Shown: in pieces, positions 16,332 to 24,403 of the stretch
How the letters are laid out: each line of letters begins with the position of its first letter
Position numbering within the stretch: the first letter of the stretch is position 1
From: Candidatus Limnocylindrales bacterium
GTDB taxonomy: Bacteria; Desulfobacterota; Binatia; UBA1149; CAITLU01
Length of the DNA: 59,236 nt
NCBI GenBank assembly: GCA_035571835.1
Contig: DATNBU010000016.1
Span: 1-59,236 of the forward strand
Direction of reading: 5' to 3'
Position numbers and translations under genes: made by a program
Notes under the pieces: generated by a model
What the model was told of the DNA's origin: nothing
Seen by the model: the letters and a program-made list of their open reading frames with translations, nothing else
Database searches by the model: none

Positions 16332-18652
16332 AGCGGATTCTCGCAGGCGAGCGCGACCGGCAGCCGCACGGCGGTCTTCAGCACCGCGAGCGCATCGAGT
16401 GCAGTCACCGCGCCGGAACCGTTGACGTCACAGAACAAAGCATCGCAGTCGTCGCGTCCCACCGCCGTGCCGAGCGTGATCATCGCGTCGGTCGTGTCGA
16501 TGTCGTCGTCATCGTCCGCGTCGCCGCAGGGTCCGTCGTAGAGCGCGAAACAGGACTGCGCCGTGATGTCGCAGGCGCTCCAGTGGCCGACGTAGTTGGA
16601 CGGCACGCCTTCGACGATGACGAGGTCCGTTGAGGCCAGAAGCTGGCCGTCGCGGACCGCAATGTCGCCGAAGTAATAGGGTAGCCGTCCGGAGCTGACC
16701 TCCTTCCACTCGCGGCCGTCCCAGCGAAGCACGTAGACCGTGTGATTGAGCGTGTCCTCGCCGTAGAAGCCGCGCAGGGCGTAAAGCGAGTTGCCGTCGA
16801 CGTCGAGGCGGAAGGTCGTGCCGGGGAGTGGAAGCGCACCGACCGCCGACCACTGCCCGTTCTCCCAGCGCGCGAGACCGCCGTAGGTCACGTCGTCCAC
16901 CTTGTCGAAATAACCGCCGACGAATACGGCATCGTCGCTCACTGCGAGCGTAACGATCCAGCCGTTGACGAGGCCCATCGAGGACCAGTGCTCGCCGTCC
17001 CATCTCGCGATGCGACCGACGGGAACGTCCTCGATCTTGTTGAGGTAGCCGCCGACGAAGATTTCCCCGCTTTCCGTGACGGCCAGCGCGTTCGCTTCGC
17101 CAGAGATCTCTGACGGGATCGGCGTCCAGTGCCCGTCTTCGAGCACGAAGATGCGATCGGCGTGCGCATCTTCCGAAGAAAACGCGGTGAGGACGTACAG
17201 TTTGCCGGCAGCGTAGCGCATCGCCAGCAACCCGGCGTTTCCCGGCGTTGGGGTGCCCGACCACTGGTCGCCATCCCAGCGCATGACCTTGACCGGAGCT
17301 TCGACGTCGTTGCTGAAGAGAGCTTCTGCGAAAAGTCCTTCGGGAGAGTCCTCCAGGATGTAGATTCCATCGTCATCGAGCTCGCCGACGGCGTCCCAGC
17401 CGTTGCCGTTCCAGCGCGCGAGGTGACGGGCTTCCGTGGCGCCGGCCCGGGTGAAGCCGCCGGCGATGAAGAGGCCGCTCGGACCGGCTGCGACCGAAGT
17501 GCTCGGCAGGTTGAGTCCCAGGCTGCCGGCTTCGAGCGCGCCGTGCCAGGCGCTGTCCTCGGGATCGAACCATGCGACTTTCGGAATCGGCATCCCGTCG
17601 ACCGAGGTGACATAGCCGGCGACGAAAAGTTTGCCGCCCTCGCCGACCATCTGCCGGATCGCCGGCCCGAAGCTCCCCTCGCCGAACACTCCGATGGTCG
17701 TCCACACCTCGCCGTCCCAGCGCATCACTTTCTGCGACTGGAACGAGTCGCCGACGACCACGTAGAGCGCATCGCCGATCACGACGGGGTTGCTGGCCTC
17801 GTCGCCTACGCCGCCGCCGACCTCGCGCCACTGATTGTCCTCCCAGCGCGCGACACCCTCCGCCGAATCCGGTCCGAGGTATCGGAACTCACCGACGATG
17901 TAGAGCTCGCCGTGGAAGAACACGATGCGGCCGAAGTAATCGTTCGGGAAGTAGTCGAGCGTCGTCTCGATTCCTTCGTAGAAGAGCGTGACACCGTCGA
18001 TGTCCGGATAGCGGTAGCGCGTTACGTAGACTTCGTCGCCGTCGAAGGTCACGTCGATGGCGCCGTCTTCGTCGAAGGGCACGGTGTGCCAGCTCTCACC
18101 GTCAAAGCGGCCGATGTCGTCGAAGTGCAGGTCGCCGACGGAGAAGTCGCCCATTACGTAGAGCGAGTCCTCGGTCGCGCGCAGCATCAAGGAGACGTAG
18201 GCGTGCCAGGGCGCGACGACCAGGGTCTCGAGCTCCGTGCCGTTCCAGCGGCGCAGCTCGAGGTGGCCCGTATACTCGCCGTCGCGGACCCAGACGACGA
18301 TGTAGAGCTTGTTCTGGAAGACTTCGATGCGATCGACCGAGGCGTGGTCGGGATTGGGGACGGCCGACCAGGTGTTGGTCTGGCGGTCGAACGCGGCGAT
18401 TCCATCGATGGCCGCACCGCCGGCAACGGTGAGATTGCCGGAAATGTAGATCGTGTCCGCGGTCACGGCGATCGAGTACGGGTCATTTTCGATTCCGCTA
18501 CCCGCAAGGCGCGTGTCCCAGCTTCCGAGAGCTCGAGTCAGCACGGGAAGCTCGGCGCTCGCGATGAATGGCGAGGCGACGAGCGTCGTGACGGCCAGGG
18601 AGGCGATCGAAACGATTGTTTGCAGGAGACGGTCCACTTGCGTCGTGCGCAT
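16328..18652 (-). CDS. Secreted beta-propeller protein with dockerin-like C-terminus
   Basis: 774 aa. Signal peptide (IASLAVTTLVASPFIASAE) followed by some dozen repeats of 45-60 residues with VARWDGxxWSxxG and LYVxG strands, as in Kelch/galactose-oxidase-type propellers. No enzyme active site is recognised. The C-terminal 75 residues contain a duplicated dockerin-like module: GDADDDDDIDTTDAMITLG (acidic calcium loop) then CDVNGSGAVTALDALAVLK, ending PVALAC. First gene of a two-gene operon with the RCC1-like protein. Likely a binding or display protein on the cell exterior. Confidence 0.75.
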   Translation of the reverse strand: MRTTQVDRLLQTIVSIASLAVTTLVASPFIASAELPVLTRALGSWDTRLAGSGIENDPYSIAVTADTIYISGNLTVAGGAAIDGIAAFDRQTNTWSAVPNPDHASVDRIEVFQNKLYIVVWVRDGEYTGHLELRRWNGTELETLVVAPWHAYVSLMLRATEDSLYVMGDFSVGDLHFDDIGRFDGESWHTVPFDEDGAIDVTFDGDEVYVTRYRYPDIDGVTLFYEGIETTLDYFPNDYFGRIVFFHGELYIVGEFRYLGPDSAEGVARWEDNQWREVGGGVGDEASNPVVIGDALYVVVGDSFQSQKVMRWDGEVWTTIGVFGEGSFGPAIRQMVGEGGKLFVAGYVTSVDGMPIPKVAWFDPEDSAWHGALEAGSLGLNLPSTSVAAGPSGLFIAGGFTRAGATEARHLARWNGNGWDAVGELDDDGIYILEDSPEGLFAEALFSNDVEAPVKVMRWDGDQWSGTPTPGNAGLLAMRYAAGKLYVLTAFSSEDAHADRIFVLEDGHWTPIPSEISGEANALAVTESGEIFVGGYLNKIEDVPVGRIARWDGEHWSSMGLVNGWIVTLAVSDDAVFVGGYFDKVDDVTYGGLARWENGQWSAVGALPLPGTTFRLDVDGNSLYALRGFYGEDTLNHTVYVLRWDGREWKEVSSGRLPYYFGDIAVRDGQLLASTDLVIVEGVPSNYVGHWSACDITAQSCFALYDGPCGDADDDDDIDTTDAMITLGTAVGRDDCDALFCDVNGSGAVTALDALAVLKTAVRLPVALACENPL

Positions 18653-19017
18653 TCGTGGAAACTAGCTGTCGGCGCGGCTCCTCACAAGGAAGGAAGCGTC
18701 ATTGCGGGCGGTCCTTCGCATCGCGCCGGCTCTCGAAGCCGGTCCATGCGGCGATTCACTCCTGAATGACGAGAAGTGATGCGGAAGGCGGAGCAGGGCG
18801 ACCGTGTGCTTCGCCCTGCTCCGCGAGCTTCACCAGCGACGTTCGAACGGACTTAGCTTCTTATTCGCTGGTTCGAGAAGGTATTGCGGTCTCGACGCGA
18901 TGTCGGTCTCCACGACGACTACCGGCAACCGGTTGCGCGCGGTGCTCGCGTAAGCTCTCGAGCCGTCCTGCACCATGGATCGCTTGTCGGTGCGCAGCGC
19001 GACGACGCGTTATCTGC
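18653..19017. other. 365-bp intergenic region
   Basis: The only gap over 300 bases. It separates the start of the propeller gene (18652) from the end of the GFA gene (19018), both on the minus strand. Apart from the hairpin at 18788-18824, I see no coding frame with family features; short open frames here have no recognisable start context. It probably holds the promoter of the two-gene propeller operon. Confidence 0.5.
18788..18824 (-). terminator. Hairpin downstream of GFA gene
   Basis: Perfect 14-bp GC-rich stem (18788-18801 with 18811-18824) with a 9-base loop. It lies 194 bases beyond the end of the GFA gene in its direction of transcription and before the propeller operon promoter region, so a terminator or insulator is plausible. 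No T tract. Confidence 0.5.
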
Positions 19018-19863
19018 TCAGGCAGGAGGCCCCTCGGCAAACTGCGGCAGCTCATCGAAGATGCCGATCCACGCAGCCTTGTCGCTCACAAAGATGTGCA
19101 TCTGCGGAAGCATCGGCGGATCGTCATCCATGCTCCCGAGCGGAATGACCGCGAGATCGCGGCCCTCGTCGCTGCGCGGCATCGCCGATCCGCAGTGTCC
19201 GCAGAACACCTGCGCGAAGTATCTGGCGTCGGGAACCTTGTATTGCCGCAGCTCCCCTTGCCCCCGTGTGAATCGAAGATCGCCGAGGCGCACGAACATG
19301 TTGCTCGCGTGGCCTGCCGAGCGCGCCTTCCGGCAGCGGCCGCAGTAACAGTTGGCGGCGCGCACCGGTTCGCCGTTGATCACGAACGCGACCCGGCCGC
19401 ACAGGCAGCTCCCGCGCGGACGGCCCGGCGCATCGACGGGCACTCTTGCGGGATGAACCGGCGCATCGACGCCGTCGGGAAACGCATCGTACTGCAACAG
19501 GCCGTCGTTGATGTTCCACCAGGGCGCCTTGGACCCGGCGAAGATGTGCGATGACGGAACAACACCGGGGTCGCCATCGATATTTCCGAGTGGAATGAAC
19601 ACGAGGCCCTGGAATTCATCTCCCGGCATCGTTGATCCACAGCGTCCGCAGAAGCAGCGATGAAAGCCGGGCGACGACTCGTAGCGCAAGAGTTTGTCCT
19701 TCCCCCGCAGCCACTCGAGATCGGCGGCCTGCGCCATTGCGTACGTCGCATACGGCGTTCCATGTTCCTTACGGCAGAAGCCGCAGTGGCAGTGATGGGC
19801 TTCGGCCAGTGGCCCGTTGATGCGATAGGCGACGTCGCCGCAAAGGCAGCTTCCTTGGGGCAT
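19018..19863 (-). CDS. Tandem GFA / CENP-V domain protein
   Basis: 281 aa made of two copies of the GFA (glutathione-dependent formaldehyde-activating enzyme-like, CENP-V fold) zinc domain. Copy 1 (residues 3-125): SCLCGDVAY, HCHCGFCRKEHG, RCFCGRCGS. Copy 2 (about 150-275): SCLCGRVAF, NCYCGRCRKARS, VFCGHCGS. Both retain the CxC, CxxC and CxxC zinc ligands. Most family members have a single domain. The chemistry is uncertain: binding or transfer of thiol adducts is the usual suggestion. Divergent from the ECF sigma gene with 188 bp between. Confidence 0.85.
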   Translation of the reverse strand: MPQGSCLCGDVAYRINGPLAEAHHCHCGFCRKEHGTPYATYAMAQAADLEWLRGKDKLLRYESSPGFHRCFCGRCGSTMPGDEFQGLVFIPLGNIDGDPGVVPSSHIFAGSKAPWWNINDGLLQYDAFPDGVDAPVHPARVPVDAPGRPRGSCLCGRVAFVINGEPVRAANCYCGRCRKARSAGHASNMFVRLGDLRFTRGQGELRQYKVPDARYFAQVFCGHCGSAMPRSDEGRDLAVIPLGSMDDDPPMLPQMHIFVSDKAAWIGIFDELPQFAEGPPA

Positions 19864-20051
19864 GGGTGAAGTCCTCCGGCGGTGGTGTTGTCAGAGTACG
19901 GCGCAAGATGCGACGCATTGCCGGCCAACGACCTCCGCGATGGAGGCCGAGTCCGAAGACGGTCGCCACTCGAACACCTTGACAGGGGTGGAAAGCCGGG
20001 CCGCACGTCCCACTGTAACGATCCGCGCAGCGCGGGCGTTATACTGCCGAC

Positions 20052-21005
20052 GTGCCCGAACCGTCCGCCATCGAAGGCGCCTTCCGTTCGAGCGAGCGCA
20101 GGCTCTGGCAGCTCTGCTACCGGATGACCGGCGTAGCGGCCGACGCCGACGAGCTCGTGCAGGATGCGTTCGTGCGCGCGCTCGAAGCCCCGGCCCCGCT
20201 CGCCGGAGCCGATCTCGAGCGCTGGCTGGTGCGCGTCGCGACCAATCTCAGCCTGGACCGGCTGCGGCGCCGCAAGAGGCGCCGCTACGTCGGTCCATGG
20301 CTGCCGTCGCCGATAGAAACTCCCGAGCCAGACGCCGAGCACGCGGACACACGCGATGCGGCCGAACGATACGAGCAGGCCGAAGAGGTTTCGTTCGCGT
20401 TTCTGATCGCTCTCGAAGCGCTCAGTCCCAGGGCGCGCGCCGTGCTGCTGCTCGCCGACGTACTCGACTATCCGGCGACCGAAATTGCCGCCATCCTCGA
20501 GACCAGCGAAGGCAACGTGCGCGTGCTTCATCATCGAGCGCGCCGCGTGCTCGACGAGCACCACGCCGACCCGTTTCCTTCCGCGGACGCCCTCGGCCGC
20601 CAGCGCGACGCGCTCGGCAGGTTCGTCTTCTGCATGATGCAGCAGGACGCCGACGGACTTGCTGCGCTGCTCGCCGACGACGTTCGCTCGCTGACCGATG
20701 GAGGCGGGCGCTATACCGCGCTCCGCGAACCACTGATCGGTCGCGAGCGCGTCGTGCGCTTCCATCTCGAGACCGCGCGGCGTCGCGCACCGATTTCGAC
20801 CAGCGAGCTCCGCTTCGTCAACGGTGCGCTCGCGCTCGTGGTCGAGACGAGACCGCTACGCCCGCAGATGGCTCCGCGCCTGGTGCTGCGCTGCGAGGTC
20901 GACGCGAGCGGCCGCATCTCGGAGCTGCACACGGTTCTGGCGCCGGCGAAACTGACTGCGATGCGGTTTCGCCAGTCGGGTGCTGGGGATGCCGTCGCCG
21001 ACTGA
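20052..21005 (+). CDS. ECF41-like RNA polymerase sigma factor
   Basis: 317 aa, GTG start. Sigma-70 region 2 (CYRMTGVAADADELVQDAFVRAL) and region 4 (LSPRARAVLLLADVLDYPATEIA...NVRVLHHRARRVL) are followed by a roughly 120-residue SnoaL-like extension. Group-specific motifs of ECF41 factors are present in near-canonical form: WLPSP (usually WLPEP) in the linker and DGGGR (usually DGGGK/R) in the extension. In that group the extension controls activity without an anti-sigma factor. The usual neighbours (carboxymuconolactone decarboxylase, oxidoreductase or epimerase) are absent; the divergent GFA gene may be the target instead. Confidence 0.88.
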   Translation: MPEPSAIEGAFRSSERRLWQLCYRMTGVAADADELVQDAFVRALEAPAPLAGADLERWLVRVATNLSLDRLRRRKRRRYVGPWLPSPIETPEPDAEHADTRDAAERYEQAEEVSFAFLIALEALSPRARAVLLLADVLDYPATEIAAILETSEGNVRVLHHRARRVLDEHHADPFPSADALGRQRDALGRFVFCMMQQDADGLAALLADDVRSLTDGGGRYTALREPLIGRERVVRFHLETARRRAPISTSELRFVNGALALVVETRPLRPQMAPRLVLRCEVDASGRISELHTVLAPAKLTAMRFRQSGAGDAVAD

Positions 21006-21098
21006 ACGCGAGCGGACCTGACGCGCCCGGCCCGATGCCGGCGCCGCGAAACGAAGCAGCCCGTGTAACAATCCGCTTCCGGCCGTCGTTATGCGGTC

Positions 21099-21902
21099 AT
21101 GAGTCTCCGAGAGTTCGTGACCAATTCTGCTTTCATCGTCGTCCTGCTCGGCATTCTGACGGCCGCAGAGCTCGCGATTCCACTGGCGATGGCGCCGAAC
21201 CACGGAGCAAGGCGCCGACGCGCCAACCTCGGAATGACAGTGGTAACGCTCGTCTTTAATTGGGGTCTGATCTCCGCCGCAGCCTCGAGCGCCGCCAGTC
21301 CGCAGAATACCGGCCTGCTGTCCGCTTCCGGACTTCCGCTCGCAGCGCAAACTGTCCTCGGCATCGTCGTGCTCGATTTCGCGTACGGCTATCTCGCGCA
21401 CCGGCTGATGCATGCATCGCCGTTCCTGTGGAAATTTCATCGCGTCCATCACGCCGATGCGTTCGTGGATGTGACCACGACATACCGCACGCACCCGGTC
21501 GAAGGCCTCTGGCGTTACGCGTTCCTGCTGGTGCCGATCCGCCTGCTCGGAATCCCGGCGGCTGCGATCGTGGTCTACCGCGCGCTGTCGGTCGCCAACG
21601 CGGCGCTGGAGCATGCGAACATCCGCGTGCGCCCGGCCGCCGACATGTGGATCTCGCGCCTGTGGGTCACTCCGAACATGCACAAGGTGCATCACTCGCG
21701 CATCCAGGCGGAGACCGACTCCAACTACGGCAACATTCTTTCGATCCACGATCGCCTGCTCGGCACGTTCACGCCGACCGATCGCGCGTTCGGCCTCGCG
21801 TACGGCCTGGACGATGCCGAAGACGCGGCGAATGCGTCGGCGACGCAGCTGCTCGCGATGCCGTTCAGCGCCGGCCCGGCTTCGCAGGCGTCCGCGGCCT
21901 GA
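21099..21902 (+). CDS. Sterol desaturase / fatty acid hydroxylase family protein
   Basis: 267 aa membrane di-iron hydroxylase or desaturase. Several transmembrane helices plus the His clusters HRLMH (about residue 106), HRVHHAD (about 120) and HKVHHSRI (about 197), with the NYGNILSIHDRLLGTF signature. It acts in the inner membrane on a lipid or terpenoid substrate that cannot be read from sequence. A second family member lies at 55134-55928. The 3' end overlaps the convergent adenylate cyclase gene by 38 bp. Confidence 0.86.
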   Translation: MSLREFVTNSAFIVVLLGILTAAELAIPLAMAPNHGARRRRANLGMTVVTLVFNWGLISAAASSAASPQNTGLLSASGLPLAAQTVLGIVVLDFAYGYLAHRLMHASPFLWKFHRVHHADAFVDVTTTYRTHPVEGLWRYAFLLVPIRLLGIPAAAIVVYRALSVANAALEHANIRVRPAADMWISRLWVTPNMHKVHHSRIQAETDSNYGNILSIHDRLLGTFTPTDRAFGLAYGLDDAEDAANASATQLLAMPFSAGPASQASAA

Positions 21903-22890
21903 GTACCCACGGCTTGGTCTTGCCGATGCCCTTGAGCTTGACGCCGCGGATCTCGATCAGCGTGAATGCCTCGTCATCGGCGAGCTTGTCCGCGAAATCA
22001 TCCGAGACGATCACGGTACCCGGCGTCGCGATGCCGCCGAGACGACTCGCAAGGTTGACGGTGGGTCCGTAGAAGTCGCCTTCCCATGCCAGCATTGGAC
22101 CAGCCGCGAGGCCGACGCGCACATCGGGCAGCACCGGGTCGGCGCTGCACGCGGCAGCAAGCGCGAGCGCCGTCGCGGCGGCAGCATGCGGATTCGAGTT
22201 GCTGAACATGACTTCGTCGCCGAGCGTCTTGATCACGCGCCCGCCACGCTCGGGAATTTCCTGGTACGCGATCTTCTCGAAGCGGTCGACGATGTCGACG
22301 ATCTCGTGATCGGAAAGCTTGAGCGTGATCGCCGTGTAACCGACGAGATCCGCGAAACCGACGGTCGTCGATTCTGCCCGGCCCATCTGGCCGGAAGCGC
22401 CCGCCACGATCTGCGAGATCGACGCGAACAGATGCCGGCGCCAGATGTAGCCGAGAAACGGCTCGTATCCGCGCACGAGAGCTTCGGCGAGCGCAGCGAT
22501 CCGGTCGGCCGCCTCGTTGTTCGAGAGCGCCGCATCGCGCGTGATCGCGGCGATCTCGTCGGAAATCGACAGCACGTGCATGTGCGCGACACGCGACAGC
22601 GCCTGGCCGGTGGCGCGCGTCATCTGCAGCAGCATCTCGCGATCCGGACCGACGCCGCCCGACGGCTCTCCATTGATGAGGCTGGCCGTGAAGCGAAGCG
22701 CTTCGACGTCGCGCCGCGTGTAGACCTTCTCCGACGGCGGCACCGATGGAAGCCCGAGCGCCTGCCAGAATCGGCGCGCATGATCGCCGGTCACGCTGGC
22801 GAGCGGCGGAACCTCGCTGCCGGCAAGCTCGAGCTTTCCGAGCAGCAGGTTGCCGACCGCGCTCGAGATGTCCGATGTGCGCGTGCCCAC
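21865..22890 (-). CDS. Class III adenylate/guanylate cyclase, Rv1264-like
   Basis: 341 aa, GTG start only 3 bp after the upstream acyl-CoA dehydrogenase stop. The N-terminal 165 residues resemble the helical pH-sensing regulatory domain of Rv1264-type cyclases (YTRRDVEALRFTASL...). The catalytic domain (about 180-335) has the metal Asp in TVGFADLVGYT, substrate/metal residues in VIKTLGDEVMF, and the transition-state Asn and Arg in PTVNLASRL. Expected to make cAMP in the cytoplasm. Co-transcription with a dehydrogenase suggests a link between acyl-CoA metabolism and cAMP signalling. 38-bp tail-to-tail overlap with the hydroxylase gene. Confidence 0.85.
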   Translation of the reverse strand: MGTRTSDISSAVGNLLLGKLELAGSEVPPLASVTGDHARRFWQALGLPSVPPSEKVYTRRDVEALRFTASLINGEPSGGVGPDREMLLQMTRATGQALSRVAHMHVLSISDEIAAITRDAALSNNEAADRIAALAEALVRGYEPFLGYIWRRHLFASISQIVAGASGQMGRAESTTVGFADLVGYTAITLKLSDHEIVDIVDRFEKIAYQEIPERGGRVIKTLGDEVMFSNSNPHAAAATALALAAACSADPVLPDVRVGLAAGPMLAWEGDFYGPTVNLASRLGGIATPGTVIVSDDFADKLADDEAFTLIEIRGVKLKGIGKTKPWVLRPRTPAKPGRR

Positions 22891-22893
22891 CAG

Positions 22894-24135
22894 CTATACG
22901 GCGAGCAGGCTGCGCGCGATCTGCGAGACCTGGATCTCGTCGGTGCCCGCGTAGATCTGGAGCACCTTCGCGTCGCGGCAGAGCTGCTCCACGCGATACT
23001 CCGACATGTACCCGTTGCCGCCGTGAAGCTGCACGGCTTCCAGACAGACCTCCATCGCCGACTGTGCCGAATAGAGCTTCATCGCGGACGCTTCGGCGAA
23101 AGTCGGGCGGACGCCCGCGGCGGCAAGCTCGATCTGCCGGAACACCATGTTCTGGATGTTCATGCGCGCGACTTCCATTTTGGCGAGCTTGAGCTGAATG
23201 AGCTGGAACTCTCCGATCGGGCGGCCGAATGCGACGCGCGTGCGTGCGTATTCGATCGACAGCCGCAGGCACTCCTCGACCATTCCCAGCGCCATCGCGG
23301 CGACGCCCGTACGCTCGGTCGAAAACGTATCCTTCGCGCCGGCTCGCGACGTGACGTTTTCGGTCTCGCCGAGAAGCTGGTCACGCCCGACGCGAACGTC
23401 CGACAGGAAAAGGTCTCCGGTCGGTGACGAATGCATGCCCATCTTCCGGACCGGTTTCGACTGGTCGAGGCCGGGCGTGCCGCGTTCGAGCACGAACGTC
23501 AGTACCTTGCGTTCGGCCGGCGGATTGCCTTCGTCGAGACGGCAGATGAACACGATCGTATCCGCGTAAGGTCCGTTGGTGATGAACGTCTTGCTGCCGT
23601 TGAGGATGTATCCGTCGCCGTCGCGCCGGGCCGTCGACTTCATTCCGCCGAATGCGTCCGAGCCGGAGCCGGGCTCGGTGATTGCCCACGAGCCGATCTT
23701 GTCGAGCGTCAGCAGGTCGAGCGCCCAGCGTTCCTTCTGCGCGATGGTGCCCTTCGACATGATCGCCGCCGAAGTGAGACCTACGCTCACTCCCATCGCC
23801 GTGACCATTCCCGGGCAGTAACGGCACAGCTCCATCGTCGGGATGATCTGCATCGCCACGCGATCGGCCGCTTCGGCGCCGGTTTGAGGTTCTTTCGGCT
23901 CGGCGGCTACTGCCGGAAGCTCGCCGTTCGCCACGCGCTTTTCGCGCAGGATCTGGCTGCGGAAGCGTTCGCGCGCCACCTGGTCGATGCCGAACGAGCG
24001 GAACATCTTGCGCAGCACGTCGTACGGAGGCGTGTCGCCGTGCTCGAACTCCTCGATGTGCGGGACGATCTCGGCCTCGATGAAGCGACGGATCGCATCG
24101 CGCATCATCTGATGCTGCTCACTCCACTGGATCAC
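22894..24135 (-). CDS. Acyl-CoA dehydrogenase
   Basis: 413 aa. GTG start at 24135 with GGAGGA seven bases upstream; no ATG gives a better N-terminus (VIQWSEQHQMMRDAIRRFIE). All family features are present: WAITEPGSGSDAFG, ILNGSKTFITNG, TRVAFGRPIGEFQLIQ and the catalytic Glu in LHGGNGYMSEYRVEQLCRDA, ending IYAGTDEIQ. There is a 45-residue insertion in the N-terminal domain. A typical FAD-dependent, single-gene (homomeric) enzyme, followed by the cyclase. A 52-bp palindrome sits 20 bp upstream of the start, inside the probable leader. Confidence 0.92.
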   Translation of the reverse strand: MIQWSEQHQMMRDAIRRFIEAEIVPHIEEFEHGDTPPYDVLRKMFRSFGIDQVARERFRSQILREKRVANGELPAVAAEPKEPQTGAEAADRVAMQIIPTMELCRYCPGMVTAMGVSVGLTSAAIMSKGTIAQKERWALDLLTLDKIGSWAITEPGSGSDAFGGMKSTARRDGDGYILNGSKTFITNGPYADTIVFICRLDEGNPPAERKVLTFVLERGTPGLDQSKPVRKMGMHSSPTGDLFLSDVRVGRDQLLGETENVTSRAGAKDTFSTERTGVAAMALGMVEECLRLSIEYARTRVAFGRPIGEFQLIQLKLAKMEVARMNIQNMVFRQIELAAAGVRPTFAEASAMKLYSAQSAMEVCLEAVQLHGGNGYMSEYRVEQLCRDAKVLQIYAGTDEIQVSQIARSLLAV

Positions 24136-24154
24136 CTGCTGGTCCTCCTTCGGA

Positions 24155-24206
24155 AAAATCGGGGTCAGACACCGATTTCCGGAAATCGGTGTCTGACCCC
24201 GATTTT
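24155..24206. repeat. Perfect 52-bp palindrome, core GTGTCTGACCCC
   Basis: Arms 24155-24180 and 24181-24206 are exact reverse complements with no loop. Both flanking genes start here and point away, so it is not a terminator for either. The half-site GTGTCTGACCCCGATTT (24189-24205) recurs exactly at 43639-43655. It resembles a REP-like mobile palindrome, possibly doubled (BIME-like). Confidence 0.85.
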
Positions 24207-24403
24207 CCGATTCGCAATCACCCGGCCGAAAACTGCGGCGGCGGGCGAGACTACACGCGGGCGCTACCGAGTCGAGGCCAACCCATCCGCGGTCAAAATT
24301 GCCTGTCTGGGGATCGATTCGAGCGACATTCGAAAACCCGTGGCTCGCGAGACGTCGGAACCGCAAGATTCCAACGTGAACCCGGACAAAGGAGGTCGCC
24401 CGC

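Noticed and set aside
24155-24206. Palindrome as a transcription terminator
   Set aside because: Both flanking genes begin here and point away, so no transcript ends at this site.
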